Shown here in pieces: positions 1 to 6,829 of a stretch of DNA of 34,414 nt. Source of the stretch: Clostridia bacterium (GTDB lineage Bacteria; Bacillota; Clostridia; Christensenellales; CAG-1252). Both the position numbers and the translations under genes were made by a program. Positions within the stretch are counted from its first letter, which is position 1, and each line of letters opens with the position of its first letter. The notes below the pieces were generated by a model that saw only the letters and a program-made list of their open reading frames with translations, was not told the DNA's origin and made no database searches. Where the stretch lies: contig JAIKVL010000013.1 of assembly GCA_024685775.1 (NCBI GenBank), positions 1 through 34,414 on the forward strand, given 5' to 3'.

Positions 1-2
1 CG

Positions 3-440
3 ACGTTAAATTCGCTCGGAGAAGAGAAAAAGGTCTTTTTCGCATTCGTGAACGCCGCCGCCCTATTGATCGCCGAGATCTTGATTTTACCGCGTTATAT
101 CGGCGTTTACGCGCTCGCGGTCGGCGAATGCACCTTTAACACGGTCACCTTTATTATGGGATTATGCTTTCTTTGGCGCAAAAAGGCTTTTACCGCTAAG
201 ATCTTTCGCCCCGCGGTCGGTTCGATGCTCTTTGCGTTTCCGACCGCATTAATGACGAAACTGACCTTTATGCTATGCGAAAAGGTCGCCTTGCCCCTTT
301 TTCTCTCGGGAGCGTTGGCGACCTTATTCGGATGCGGGTTTTATTTCGGATTGCTCCTCGTCTTCAAACCCGTAAAGAACTTAAAAGCGATCATTCTCCG
401 CAATCCCGCGCGCGGAAAAGCGGCGAAGCGAGCGGCTTGA
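3..440 (+). CDS. Polysaccharide/lipid flippase of the MATE-like (MOP) superfamily, C-terminal part (5' end outside window)
   Basis: The reading frame is open from the first base, so this is the last ~145 residues of a larger gene. The GTG at 48 is probably internal. The visible part begins with an LNSLGEEKK stretch and then alternates hydrophobic segments with short loops (LLIAEILILP, IGVYALAVGECTFNTVTFIMG, two more helices near residues 60-105) and ends in a basic tail. The pattern of a short polar loop, a helix ending in LP, then a Y-G-V-Y-A-L-A helix matches the C-terminal half of SpoVB, MurJ and Wzx-type flippases, which move lipid-linked sugars across the membrane. Which subfamily it is cannot be decided from this fragment. 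Its stop codon directly abuts the stop of the convergent folT gene. Confidence 0.6.
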   Translation, partial: TLNSLGEEKKVFFAFVNAAALLIAEILILPRYIGVYALAVGECTFNTVTFIMGLCFLWRKKAFTAKIFRPAVGSMLFAFPTALMTKLTFMLCEKVALPLFLSGALATLFGCGFYFGLLLVFKPVKNLKAIILRNPARGKAAKRAA

Positions 441-974
441 TCAAACCGCCTTGACCTTTACGAGACGAGGAACGATCAATTTCTTAAAGAACGGCATAAG
501 GACGAAGCAAAGAACCAAATTGACCGCCATAACCGTCAGTTGAAGCGGAAGCCTTGCGACCAAGTACACCCAGAAGGTCTTTTTCGTGGACGCATAAGCG
601 TGCCACAGCGCGAACGTATTGAATCCCGCGCTGCAAACGACGAACGTCGTCACGAACGAGATCGCAAGCAGAATCTTTTCATTCAAAGGGAGATAGCGGA
701 TCAAACCGGGGATCACGCCCATCAGGGACGAAGCCAGCGTGATCAAAGGAAGCCAGGGACCTTTCGGCCAAATGATGCACCCGAGGACGTCTCCGACAAA
801 TCCGACGAAGAATCCCGCCGCAGGACCGAAAAAGAACCCCGCGATATAAGTCGGGATATAAGTAAAACTGACGGCGAAGCCGCTCCCGGGCATCGTGATC
901 GTCAACGTGTTCAAGATGACGGACACGGCGGCAAGAAGCGCGACGTATGCGATATAGCGAGCTGAAAATTTCAT
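441..974 (-). CDS. folT: ECF transporter S component, folate-type (FolT)
   Basis: This is a 177-residue integral membrane protein that would bind reduced folate and pair with the shared ECF energising module (EcfA/A'/T), which is not encoded here. About six hydrophobic segments are visible. FolT-like signatures are SFTYIPTYIAGFFFGPAAGF, then GFVGDVLGCIIWPKG and SSLMGVIPGLIRYLP. The start is the ATG at 974, preceded by AGGAGG six bases upstream. An in-frame extension to 1088 would run through the riboswitch and is rejected. The substrate is supported independently by the THF riboswitch in the leader. Folate itself is inferred from riboswitch plus family, not from binding residues. Confidence 0.88.
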   Translation of the reverse strand: MKFSARYIAYVALLAAVSVILNTLTITMPGSGFAVSFTYIPTYIAGFFFGPAAGFFVGFVGDVLGCIIWPKGPWLPLITLASSLMGVIPGLIRYLPLNEKILLAISFVTTFVVCSAGFNTFALWHAYASTKKTFWVYLVARLPLQLTVMAVNLVLCFVLMPFFKKLIVPRLVKVKAV

Positions 975-979
975 AAAAA

Positions 980-1001
980 AACCTCCTATACAAAGAAGGT
1001 T
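980..1001 (-). promoter_or_regulatory. Shine-Dalgarno-sequestering hairpin of the folT leader
   Basis: On the minus strand AACCTTC pairs with GGAGGTT (7 bp including one G-U) across an 8-base loop. The 3' arm contains the folT ribosome binding site. It lies directly after the THF aptamer and is the probable expression platform, which would act on translation. No terminator-like hairpin with a U-tract is present between aptamer and ATG. Confidence 0.55.
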
Positions 1002-1018
1002 CGATGAAAGATATTTTC

Positions 1019-1113
1019 TTACAACGAACGCAATAAGCCATCGCAGGAGAACCCTTTCGTTTGCAAACAACGTTCCATTTTGCAACACTTTACGCGGCTT
1101 ATCTACTTTGTAA
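1019..1113 (-). ncRNA. Tetrahydrofolate (THF) riboswitch, class I
   Basis: Read on the minus strand, the leader has the conserved elements of the folT THF riboswitch in the same order as known examples: GTAGAT, a helix arm AAGCC, then CGCGTAAAGTG, an inner stem TTGCAAA/TTTGCAA flanking AATGGAACG, an AACGAAAGGG stretch, the closing arm GGCTT and then ATTGCGTTCGTTG. P1 closes with TTACAA/TTGTAA at the ends, P2 with AAGCC/GGCTT, P3 with TTGCAAA/TTTGCAA. The predicted transcription start (about 1111) coincides with the 5' edge of the aptamer. Its position upstream of folT is typical. Confidence 0.85.
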
Positions 1114-1117
1114 TTCT

Positions 1118-1146
1118 ATTGTAACGCGCCCGAAAACGGGTGTCAA
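1118..1146 (-). promoter_or_regulatory. Sigma-A promoter of folT
   Basis: Minus strand: TTGACA (1141-1146), 17-base spacer, TACAAT (1118-1123). The -35 is a perfect match and the -10 matches 5/6. The predicted start at about 1111 is at the 5' edge of the THF riboswitch. Confidence 0.85.
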
Positions 1147-1149
1147 TCA

Positions 1150-1704
1150 TTATTGTGCCGACACGGCTTCTTTCTTCTCTTTTTTTCCGCGGTAGCGATA
1201 GGTCGGAAGCGCGGAGAGGACGCGGGAAAGCTCGCCCGTCTCGTACTCGTAATCGGGATCCTTCCGCATATAAAAAGCGGTGTTTTGCTTCGTTACGAAT
1301 AAGATCTCCTCTTTGGTTTCGAGGATCTTTTTCAGCGCGTCGTAGGCGATCTCGACGCTCTGCTCGCCTTTATTGCTCCTGCAAAGCTCGTCGAAGCAAT
1401 CGTCGTGAAAGCGGAAAGCGAAGGTCATCTCGCCGCGAAGCGCGAGGATCTGCCCGTAGGTCTTTTTCAGCGAAGAGGGTTGGAAAACGAATTTCATCAA
1501 ATTGATCAGCGCGAGAATGACGATCGCAAAGATCAAGACGACCGCCGCCTTCATAAAACAGTACGCCACGATGAGCAGCGCGCCGAGAAGGCTCGCGATC
1601 CCATACATCAACCATTGCGAGCGACCGACCATAAGCTCGTTGAAACGGCAATGGGCGCGGTAATCGTAAACGGTGACATTTTCACAAACGATAGGTTTTT
1701 CCAT
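1150..1704 (-). CDS. YcxB-like membrane protein, function unknown
   Basis: A 184-residue protein with a short N-terminal cytosolic part, two closely spaced hydrophobic segments (about residues 33-55 and 56-75) and a soluble C-terminal domain. The C-terminal domain has the sequence pattern of YcxB-like proteins: a beta-rich stretch, then Y-x-x-L-K-K-I-L-E-T and a hydrophobic strand followed by an F-Y-M-R-K turn. No catalytic role is known for that family. The start is the ATG at 1704, with GGAG nine bases upstream; the nine in-frame residues upstream are excluded because they lie before this site. It has its own promoter and is probably monocistronic. Confidence 0.6.
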   Translation of the reverse strand: MEKPIVCENVTVYDYRAHCRFNELMVGRSQWLMYGIASLLGALLIVAYCFMKAAVVLIFAIVILALINLMKFVFQPSSLKKTYGQILALRGEMTFAFRFHDDCFDELCRSNKGEQSVEIAYDALKKILETKEEILFVTKQNTAFYMRKDPDYEYETGELSRVLSALPTYRYRGKKEKKEAVSAQ

Positions 1705-1721
1705 ACTTTCACTCCGACTTG

Positions 1722-1750
1722 ATTGTAACACGAACGCGCGGGCTTGTCAA
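1722..1750 (-). promoter_or_regulatory. Sigma-A promoter of the YcxB-like gene
   Basis: Minus strand: TTGACA (1745-1750), 17-base spacer, TACAAT (1722-1727). It is the same hexamer pair and spacing as the folT promoter. The -35 ends six bases after the ung stop codon. The predicted leader is only about 11 bases and just contains the GGAG site. Confidence 0.85.
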
Positions 1751-1756
1751 CGGCGC

Positions 1757-2419
1757 TTACAGCGACCAGTCGATCGACTCGCCACGCTTTTCCAAGAACT
1801 CGTTGACCTTTTTGAAATGCCCGCAACCGAAAAAGCCTGCGTGCGCCGAAAGCGGGCTCGGGTGCGGCGCTTCGAGGACGAGATGTTTCGATCGATCGAT
1901 CAGCGCCTTTTTACTGCGCGCGTTTCCGCCCCAAAGCAAAAACGCCATCGGCTCTTCCCTTTCGGAGAGGATCGAGATCACGCGATCCGTAAAGGTCTCC
2001 CAGCCCTTCCCGCGGTGCGACAAAGGTTCGCCTCGGCGAACGGTCAAGGTCGCGTTCAAAAGGAAGACGCCTTCTTTCGCCCATTTTTCGAGAAACCCGT
2101 CCTGCGGTGGGACGAAGCCGATCTCGTCCTGCATTTCTTTGAAAATATTTTTGAGCGACGGTGGGATCTCCACGCCCGGGCGAACCGAGAACGCAAGCCC
2201 GTGCGCCTGCCCCGGTCCGTGATACGGGTCTTGCCCCAAAATCACGACTTTTACCTTCTCGTAGGGGCAAAGCTTAAACGCGTTGAAAATGTCGTACATA
2301 GAGGGATATACCGTCTTAGAAGCATATTCCTTCGCCAAAAAGGAGCGAAGCTCTTTGTAATACGGCTTCTCAAACTCGTCTTTCAGTATTTCATCCCAAG
2401 AATTTCCGATGTGTACCAT
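1757..2419 (-). CDS. ung: Uracil-DNA glycosylase, family 1
   Basis: Removes uracil from DNA in base excision repair. The protein has 220 residues, the normal length for family 1. The water-activating loop GQDPYHG is at residues 62-68 (catalytic Asp64), the LLNATLTV strand at 120-127, and the minor-groove loop HPSPLSA at 186-192 with the catalytic His186. The N-terminus (NSWDEILKDEF, then KPYY) matches the usual family start, so the ATG at 2419 is well supported. No Shine-Dalgarno sequence precedes it. Instead, a TATAAT box ends seven bases upstream, so the mRNA is predicted to begin at the ATG (see findings). Probably monocistronic. Confidence 0.95.
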   Translation of the reverse strand: MVHIGNSWDEILKDEFEKPYYKELRSFLAKEYASKTVYPSMYDIFNAFKLCPYEKVKVVILGQDPYHGPGQAHGLAFSVRPGVEIPPSLKNIFKEMQDEIGFVPPQDGFLEKWAKEGVFLLNATLTVRRGEPLSHRGKGWETFTDRVISILSEREEPMAFLLWGGNARSKKALIDRSKHLVLEAPHPSPLSAHAGFFGCGHFKKVNEFLEKRGESIDWSL

Positions 2420-2425
2420 AGATTG

Positions 2426-2455
2426 ATTATATCACAGAAAACGAACCGCAAACAA
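2426..2455 (-). promoter_or_regulatory. Promoter giving a leaderless ung transcript
   Basis: Minus strand: TATAAT (2426-2431) six bases before the ATG at 2419. With the usual seven-base step the transcription start is the A of the ATG. The -35 is weak (TTGTTT at 2450-2455 with an 18-base spacer). Confidence 0.6.
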
Positions 2456-2516
2456 TAGCTTCCCGATAAAAAGGTCGCTTTTCCTCTCGCGGCTCCCTAT
2501 TCGATTCCCGTATTAA

Positions 2517-2543
2517 ACAAAAAAACCGTAACTTGCGTTACGG
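2517..2543 (-). terminator. Rho-independent terminator of the tRNA-Gly gene
   Basis: Minus strand: perfect 7-bp stem CCGTAAC/GTTACGG with a GCAA tetraloop followed by seven T residues. It starts five bases after the encoded CCA end of the tRNA. Confidence 0.9.
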
Positions 2544-2547
2544 TCAA

Positions 2548-2622
2548 TGGAGCGGGAGACGGGAATCGAACCCGCGAAAACCGGCTTGGGAAGCCGGCGC
2601 TCTACCATTGAACGACTCCCGC
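2548..2622 (-). tRNA. tRNA-Gly (anticodon CCC)
   Basis: A 75-base cloverleaf including an encoded CCA. The acceptor stem is GCGGGAG/CTCCCGC with discriminator T. The D arm contains TTCAATGGTAGAGC. The anticodon stem is CCGGC/GCCGG around the loop TTCCCAA, which gives anticodon CCC (Gly, GGG codons). The T arm contains GGTTCGATTCC. It has its own promoter and terminator. Confidence 0.96.
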
Positions 2623-2631
2623 ATCGTTATT

Positions 2632-2660
2632 ATTATAGGAGAAAATAAGGAATAAGTCAA
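2632..2660 (-). promoter_or_regulatory. Sigma-A promoter of tRNA-Gly
   Basis: Minus strand: TTGACT (2655-2660), 17-base spacer, TATAAT (2632-2637). It is near consensus, and the tRNA 5' end lies ten bases after the -10 box. Confidence 0.85.
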
Positions 2661-2710
2661 TCGTAATTATCGGTCTTTGTAAAAATATCATACGTTCGAT
2701 CTCAGATCGA

Positions 2711-3532
2711 CTATTCTTCTCTTTTTCCGAAAAACAAGTACTGCTGCGCAAGACCCGAAAGCGAGCCGAACAGAGCGAGAAAATCACGGCGCATGGCGGC
2801 GGGCGGCGCGGTTTTACGAAAGACGTCCTCATAGACCTTTTCGATCCAAGTATCGACGGGGAAGACGTCCCATCTCGCGTAGGAGAAAAGCGCGACGCAA
2901 TCCGCGACTTTCGGTCCGACGCCGGGAAGCGAAAGAAGCGATTTCAAAAGGTCGGGGGTGGAGAGTTTTTCAAGAGCGTCGAGATCGAATCCGTTCGCGA
3001 CGAGCCTCGCCGTCTCCGCGAGATACCTCGCGCGATACCCCGCCCCGAGTTCTTTATAGAAAGTCTCTCCTTTTTCCGCCATTTCCTGCGGAGTCGGAAA
3101 AGCGTGATACCATCCTTTATCCTCGCCGAGAGCCGCCGCCAAACGGCGTAAGATCCCCTTGATCCTCGGGATATTATTGTTCGCGCTGACGATGAATCCT
3201 ATGAGCGTCTCGAAATGCGGTTGGCGAAGAAGGCGCAGCCCTTTTCCCCTTTCGAGTCCTTCTTTGAGCTCCGGGAAAGCGGAAAGCTTTTTTCTCGCCG
3301 CCTCGTAATCGGTTTCGAAATCGAAAAAGGAATAAAAAAAGGACGGGTCGTCCGTTCGGATCTCATAGCCGCCGTCCGTCGGGGCGATGACCGCCGCTTT
3401 ATCCGCGGAAAAGACCGAGAAAATGCCGTCCGATTCCTCATAACGAAAAATTTGACCGCATTCCAAAACGGAACGCGGTCGAAATTCTTCATCGTTTGAA
3501 ACTTTGATCAGATGATCCGAAAGCAAGATCAT
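2711..3532 (-). CDS. ogg: 8-oxoguanine DNA glycosylase / AP lyase, OGG1-type (HhH-GPD)
   Basis: Excises oxidised guanine and nicks the resulting abasic site. It has 273 residues. The N-terminal OGG_N-like part includes LECGQIFRY (residues 23-31). VSANNNIPRIKGIL (115-128) is the damage-recognition helix region. The helix-hairpin-helix LPGVGPKVADCVAL (202-215) holds the catalytic Lys208, and PVDTW (225-229) holds the catalytic Asp227. The ATG shares its A with the TAA of rpmA (TAATG), so translation is probably coupled to L27. In most Bacillota obg follows rpmA; here this glycosylase does. The function is confident from both catalytic residues. Confidence 0.92.
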   Translation of the reverse strand: MILLSDHLIKVSNDEEFRPRSVLECGQIFRYEESDGIFSVFSADKAAVIAPTDGGYEIRTDDPSFFYSFFDFETDYEAARKKLSAFPELKEGLERGKGLRLLRQPHFETLIGFIVSANNNIPRIKGILRRLAAALGEDKGWYHAFPTPQEMAEKGETFYKELGAGYRARYLAETARLVANGFDLDALEKLSTPDLLKSLLSLPGVGPKVADCVALFSYARWDVFPVDTWIEKVYEDVFRKTAPPAAMRRDFLALFGSLSGLAQQYLFFGKREE

Positions 3533-3813
3533 TATTCCGCTTTTTCGTAAATGCTGACCTGTTTCTTATCCTTGCCGAGTCTTTCGAAACGGACAATTCC
3601 GTCTTTAAGAGCAAAAAGGGTATCGTCCTTGCCGCGACCTACGTTAATGCCCGGATGGATCTTGGTGCCTCTTTGTCTGACGAGAATATTGCCCGCGAGA
3701 ACGAATTGACCGTCCGCGCGCTTGGTTCCGAGCCTTTGCGCCGCGCTGTCTCTTCCGTTTCTCGAACTACCTACGCCCTTTTTATGAGCGAAAAGTTGCA
3801 ATTTGATAAACAT
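3532..3813 (-). CDS. rpmA: 50S ribosomal protein L27 with cleavable N-terminal extension
   Basis: A 93-residue L27. The mature protein begins at AHKKG, which reaches the peptidyl-transferase centre. Before it is a short leader ending in KLQLF, the Bacillota-type extension removed by the cysteine protease Prp. Conserved parts [17 protein letters not shown] and [13 protein letters not shown] are intact. The gene follows prp closely and is translationally coupled to ogg. The organisation rplU-prp-rpmA is standard in Bacillota. Confidence 0.97.
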   Translation of the reverse strand: MFIKLQLFAHKKGVGSSRNGRDSAAQRLGTKRADGQFVLAGNILVRQRGTKIHPGINVGRGKDDTLFALKDGIVRFERLGKDKKQVSIYEKAE

Positions 3814-3814
3814 A

Positions 3815-4144
3815 TCATTTTACCTCCACACTTATAAACCCCGAATACCCGTCTCGGAGATCGGAAACGCTCTCGTAAAGCGTCCTCAAAATCACCTGAC
3901 AATCTCGCCTCTCGGTTTCCGTCATTTCTTTCGGAAGAGCGAGAAGCAAAGCGCCCTCTTTCTCGTTTGTTTCATAGCGGGCTTTGACCCCCGCGACTTT
4001 CAAAACGCCGAGCGCCGCGCCCTGCAAGAGCGCCGATATGCCGGCACACACGACGTCGGATCCCTTTTCGGAATAACCCGCGTGCCCCCGCGACTCGATT
4101 CGGACGAAATCTTCGCCTTTTTTCGTAAATACGATCTTCGTCAT
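3815..4144 (-). CDS. prp: Ribosomal-processing cysteine protease Prp
   Basis: A 109-residue protein of the YsxB/Prp family that cleaves the N-terminal extension of L27 during ribosome assembly. The catalytic pair is visible: His21 in the RGHAGY motif and Cys33 in DVVCAGIS. The ATG overlaps the rplU stop (TAATG arrangement), and the gene ends one base before the rpmA start region, so rplU, prp and rpmA are one translationally linked operon. The substrate site is present in the neighbouring rpmA. Confidence 0.95.
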   Translation of the reverse strand: MTKIVFTKKGEDFVRIESRGHAGYSEKGSDVVCAGISALLQGAALGVLKVAGVKARYETNEKEGALLLALPKEMTETERRDCQVILRTLYESVSDLRDGYSGFISVEVK

Positions 4145-4449
4145 TATTTGACGATCGACTTGATCAGTACTTTCGTAAAGGGCTGTCTGTGACCTTGACG
4201 CTTACGCTCGTTCTTCTTGGCTTTGTACTTGAAGACGATGATCTTCTTGCCCTTGCCTTGCGCGAGCACTTCCGCTTCCGCATACGCGCCCGCCACGGGA
4301 TTCCCGGTGGTGACGGCGTTCTCATCGGAAACCAAAAGAACGTCAAACTTAACGGTATCGCCGACGTTCGCTTCGAGTTTTTCGACTTCGAGCTTCATGC
4401 CGCTTTCAACCTTATACTGTTTTCCGCCTGTTGCGATAATTGCGTACAT
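4144..4449 (-). CDS. rplU: 50S ribosomal protein L21
   Basis: A 101-residue L21 that binds 23S rRNA. The N-terminus [15 protein letters not shown] is diagnostic, followed by [10 protein letters not shown] and a basic C-terminal part ([25 protein letters not shown]). The start at 4449 has GAGGAGG a few bases upstream. It is the first gene of the rplU-prp-rpmA-ogg operon and has its own promoter and a leader of about 74 bases. Confidence 0.97.
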   Translation of the reverse strand: MYAIIATGGKQYKVESGMKLEVEKLEANVGDTVKFDVLLVSDENAVTTGNPVAGAYAEAEVLAQGKGKKIIVFKYKAKKNERKRQGHRQPFTKVLIKSIVK

Positions 4450-4523
4450 ACTTTTACCTCCTCTTACCAGTCTCGCTGAGTGGGGTGAGCAAAAAGCTAC
4501 TTAAACCCTTATCAAGCGGCTCA
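4450..4523 (-). promoter_or_regulatory. 5' leader of rplU, possible autoregulatory (L21-type) leader
   Basis: The predicted mRNA leader is about 74 bases. It contains a possible GAGC/GCTC outer pairing with an inner CTT/AAG helix and ends in a strong GAGGAGG site. Bacillota often carry an L21 leader RNA here, but the match to that family could not be confirmed by eye. Confidence 0.35.
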
Positions 4524-4529
4524 AAAACA

Positions 4530-4559
4530 ATGTTACCATCTTTCGATGCGAAGTGTCAA
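4530..4559 (-). promoter_or_regulatory. Sigma-A promoter of rplU operon
   Basis: Minus strand: TTGACA (4554-4559), 18-base spacer, TAACAT (4530-4535). Confidence 0.75.
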
Positions 4560-4586
4560 ACAAAAAAACCTTTAATTATAAAATAA

Positions 4587-5582
4587 TTACAGCATCTTGA
4601 ACATCTTGTCGCGATCGTCGAAGAAACGAAGCGCGCCGAGTGCGACCGCGTCCTCCGGAGATTTCGGGACATTCACCCGCATTTTCAGTCGATCGGACAA
4701 AAATTCATCCGCGCCGTAGCTGTTCGCAAAACCGCCGACGAGCGTTATTCCCGCCTGATAGACGTCCATCACGAGCTTTTCCGGACACATCAAAGAGACG
4801 CTTTCGATGACGTCCGCAAGCCCCATCGCGACGTCCGACATCATCGGGAAGATCTCGTTCGCCGTGATCTCCGCCTGATGCGGCATATTGTCGACGAGGT
4901 TGCGCCCCATAACGTCCGCGCTGATCATTTGATTATCGAAAAACGAACCGATCTTTACGCGCAATTCTTCGGCGCGCGAAGGAGAGATCCCCAAGCGATA
5001 ATTATCCGCGACGTACGAGCAGATCTTTTGATCGACGGCGTTTCCGCAAGTCGTTACCGAGCAGCCGGTAATGATCCCGCCGGGTCCGACGATCGCCACG
5101 TCCGCGATCGAAGCGCCCCAAACCACGATCAAATTATAATCGCTGGATAAAAGCGAACTGACCGCGATCGGAGTCTCCATCAAAACGGGGCTTTTGATAT
5201 GCGCCGCCGCGAGGACGTTCTCATAATTTTTTCGCTCCACAACGGAAGTTCCGCAGCAGATCGTCGCGATCACGTCGAGCCGCGGAGAAAGGATCGTGCG
5301 CTTCGGGAGCGCTTTTCGGATAAAATCTTTGAGCATCAAAGTCGCGGCTTCCGCATTCTCGATGACGCCTTCCTTAACGGGGCGCAAGAGCGTCGCGCTC
5401 GTAGACTTCTCGCGAGAGCGCATATAGCGGCGCGCATCCGAACCCGAAGCAAGGAGTTTCAGCTTCCCCTTTTGCTTTTCGACGGCGACGACGGACGGCT
5501 CTTTCAAAATCACGCCTTTGCCTCTCGCCGCGATAACGGTGGTCGCGTAGCCCATATCCAAAACAAGTTCGTTAGCGATCAT
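4587..5582 (-). CDS. MreB-like actin-fold protein with degenerate nucleotide-binding motifs
   Basis: A 331-residue homologue of the rod-shape protein MreB, collinear with it throughout: GKGVILKEPSVVAV, LLRPVKEGVIENAEA, EELRVKIGS, VALGALRFF. The first phosphate loop is partly kept (LDMGYATT, residues 8-15). The second, normally DIGGGT, reads VWGASIAD (154-161), which loses the Asp, the Gly run and the catalytic Thr. The adenosine motif, normally LTGGGA, reads LVGGFA (281-286). A conserved cytoplasmic filament role is therefore doubtful; a non-polymerising or non-hydrolysing relative is possible. It overlaps maf by 11 bases and has GGGAG six bases before the ATG. mreC and mreD do not follow it. 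Confidence 0.8.
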   Translation of the reverse strand: MIANELVLDMGYATTVIAARGKGVILKEPSVVAVEKQKGKLKLLASGSDARRYMRSREKSTSATLLRPVKEGVIENAEAATLMLKDFIRKALPKRTILSPRLDVIATICCGTSVVERKNYENVLAAAHIKSPVLMETPIAVSSLLSSDYNLIVVWGASIADVAIVGPGGIITGCSVTTCGNAVDQKICSYVADNYRLGISPSRAEELRVKIGSFFDNQMISADVMGRNLVDNMPHQAEITANEIFPMMSDVAMGLADVIESVSLMCPEKLVMDVYQAGITLVGGFANSYGADEFLSDRLKMRVNVPKSPEDAVALGALRFFDDRDKMFKML

Positions 5583-6132
5583 ACTGTACTCCCAATTTCC
5601 TCAGTTCTTCTTTGAGTCTTTCGACGGGCAATCCGACGATATTCGAGTAACTCCCCGAAAACCGACGAACCGTAACTCCGTCCTGTATTCCGTATGCGCC
5701 CGCTTTATCCAAAGGCGAAAAATCTCGGATATAGCGGTCGATCTCCTCTTCCGTCAGGCGCTTCATCGTTACGCCCGAACGCTCGTAAAAACAAACCGTT
5801 TTTTCTTCGGTTTTGATCGCGACGCCCGTGTAAACGAAATGCGTTTTCCCGGATAATTCGAGAAGCATTTCTTTCGCCGCGGAAGGCGAACCGGGCTTGC
5901 CGTAATACTTGCCGCCTTTATAGACGAGGGTATCCGCGCTGATGACGACGCCGCCCTTCGGGACGGAAACGCCCGTCTGCTTTCCGAGCGCGAGATCGAC
6001 AACTTTCTTATGCGGACGCACGAATGAAGAAATCTCGTCCCCCGATCCCGCTTTGATCTCGAAGCGATCGAAAATTTCTCCCAGAAGCTCCCGCCTTCTC
6101 GGCGAAGCGGAGCATAAGATTACGGTTTGCAT
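5572..6132 (-). CDS. maf: Maf family nucleoside-triphosphate pyrophosphatase
   Basis: House-cleaning enzyme that hydrolyses non-canonical NTPs such as dTTP/UTP or modified nucleotides to monophosphates. The chosen ATG at 6132 gives 186 residues beginning MQTVILCSASPRRRELL, the normal family N-terminus with the conserved SASPRR loop. A GTG at 6147 would add five residues but leaves no room for a ribosome site. VVISADTLVY carries the conserved Asp, followed by GKP and DKAGAYGIQ (KAGAYGIQ is characteristic) and SYSNIVGLP. It is transcribed with the MreB-like gene, which its end overlaps. Substrate preference cannot be told from sequence alone. Confidence 0.93.
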   Translation of the reverse strand: MQTVILCSASPRRRELLGEIFDRFEIKAGSGDEISSFVRPHKKVVDLALGKQTGVSVPKGGVVISADTLVYKGGKYYGKPGSPSAAKEMLLELSGKTHFVYTGVAIKTEEKTVCFYERSGVTMKRLTEEEIDRYIRDFSPLDKAGAYGIQDGVTVRRFSGSYSNIVGLPVERLKEELRKLGVQYDR

Positions 6133-6173
6133 ACGGTCTTTTTCCACGCCTTTTTCGGTTTGTATCTAAAACT

Positions 6174-6202
6174 ATTATACAGCTTGCGGGCCGACTTGTA
6201 AA
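6174..6202 (-). promoter_or_regulatory. Sigma-A promoter of maf-mreB-like operon
   Basis: Minus strand: TTTACA (6197-6202), 17-base spacer, TATAAT (6174-6179). The predicted leader is about 35 bases to the ATG at 6132. Confidence 0.8.
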
Positions 6203-6282
6203 GGGAAGAATTTTCCGAAAAACCCTTGGGTTTTCGCCGATCGCGAGGCATAGGAAAAGTCGGACGACTCATAAAATACCGT

Positions 6283-6759
6283 ATGCGTTGGTATAAATTC
6301 GCAATCGTCCTTGCCGCGGGACTTCTCCTCGAAGTCTCGATCGCGGCGATCTCCTGCTTTCTGATCCAAACGAACGGGACGTGGGTCAAGAGCCTTGCTC
6401 TGCCCTATTTCGCGCCCCGATCCGCCGTCTTTTACGGCGTTCTGATGGAGCTCGTCTACCTTTGCTCCGCGCTGTCGCTCGGATTTTTCACCGAAACAAA
6501 AAGCGACTTTCCGAAAGGCTTTCTCCTGACGGCGGCGGAAGGGATCTCCCAAATCGTCCTGCTCTCCTTTTTCTTCGAACTGACCTACGAGATCGTCTCC
6601 TTTTTTCTCGCGACGATTACGATGCTTTTATCCTTTTACGTCACCGCCGTTTTTCTGAAAAAGAACGATCTCGCCGGGCTTTTTCGTCTTCCAGTTTTTC
6701 AGATCAACGTGTATTTTTGGGCAGTGATCTACTGCGTGTTGACGATAAATTTCACATAA
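6283..6759 (+). CDS. TspO/MBR-family membrane protein
   Basis: A 158-residue protein with five predicted membrane helices. TspO features are TWVKSLALPYFAPRSAVFYGVLMELVY, matching the family W-Y-x-x-L-x-K-P-x-W-x-P-P pattern in a diverged form, and a final helix LPVFQINVYFWAVIYCVLTIN. TspO proteins bind tetrapyrroles and cholesterol-like ligands; the ligand here is unknown. Several normally conserved aromatic and proline positions have changed (W to F, PP to AP). The ATG at 6283 was chosen because the first helix follows directly. The site lacks a clear Shine-Dalgarno; a TAAAAT lies five bases upstream without a good -35. Confidence 0.65.
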   Translation: MRWYKFAIVLAAGLLLEVSIAAISCFLIQTNGTWVKSLALPYFAPRSAVFYGVLMELVYLCSALSLGFFTETKSDFPKGFLLTAAEGISQIVLLSFFFELTYEIVSFFLATITMLLSFYVTAVFLKKNDLAGLFRLPVFQINVYFWAVIYCVLTINFT

Positions 6760-6794
6760 GCCGCGCCGCCGCTTCGCTTAAAAGCGCAAAACGC

Positions 6795-6823
6795 TTGTAA
6801 ATCGCGGAAAATATTGATATAAT
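6795..6823 (+). promoter_or_regulatory. Promoter giving a leaderless coaX-hom transcript
   Basis: TTGTAA (6795-6800), 17-base spacer, TATAAT (6818-6823), then six bases and the ATG at 6830. The expected transcription start is the A of that ATG. No Shine-Dalgarno is present. Confidence 0.75.
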
Positions 6824-6829
6824 CAATAT

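Noticed and set aside
975..1088. Upstream in-frame extension of folT
   Set aside because: It would translate the riboswitch itself and skips the clear AGGAGG site for the ATG at 974.
4561..4586. AT-rich palindrome AATTAT/ATAATT after the MreB-like gene as a terminator
   Set aside because: The stem has only A-T pairs and six bases before the T-run, too weak to claim.
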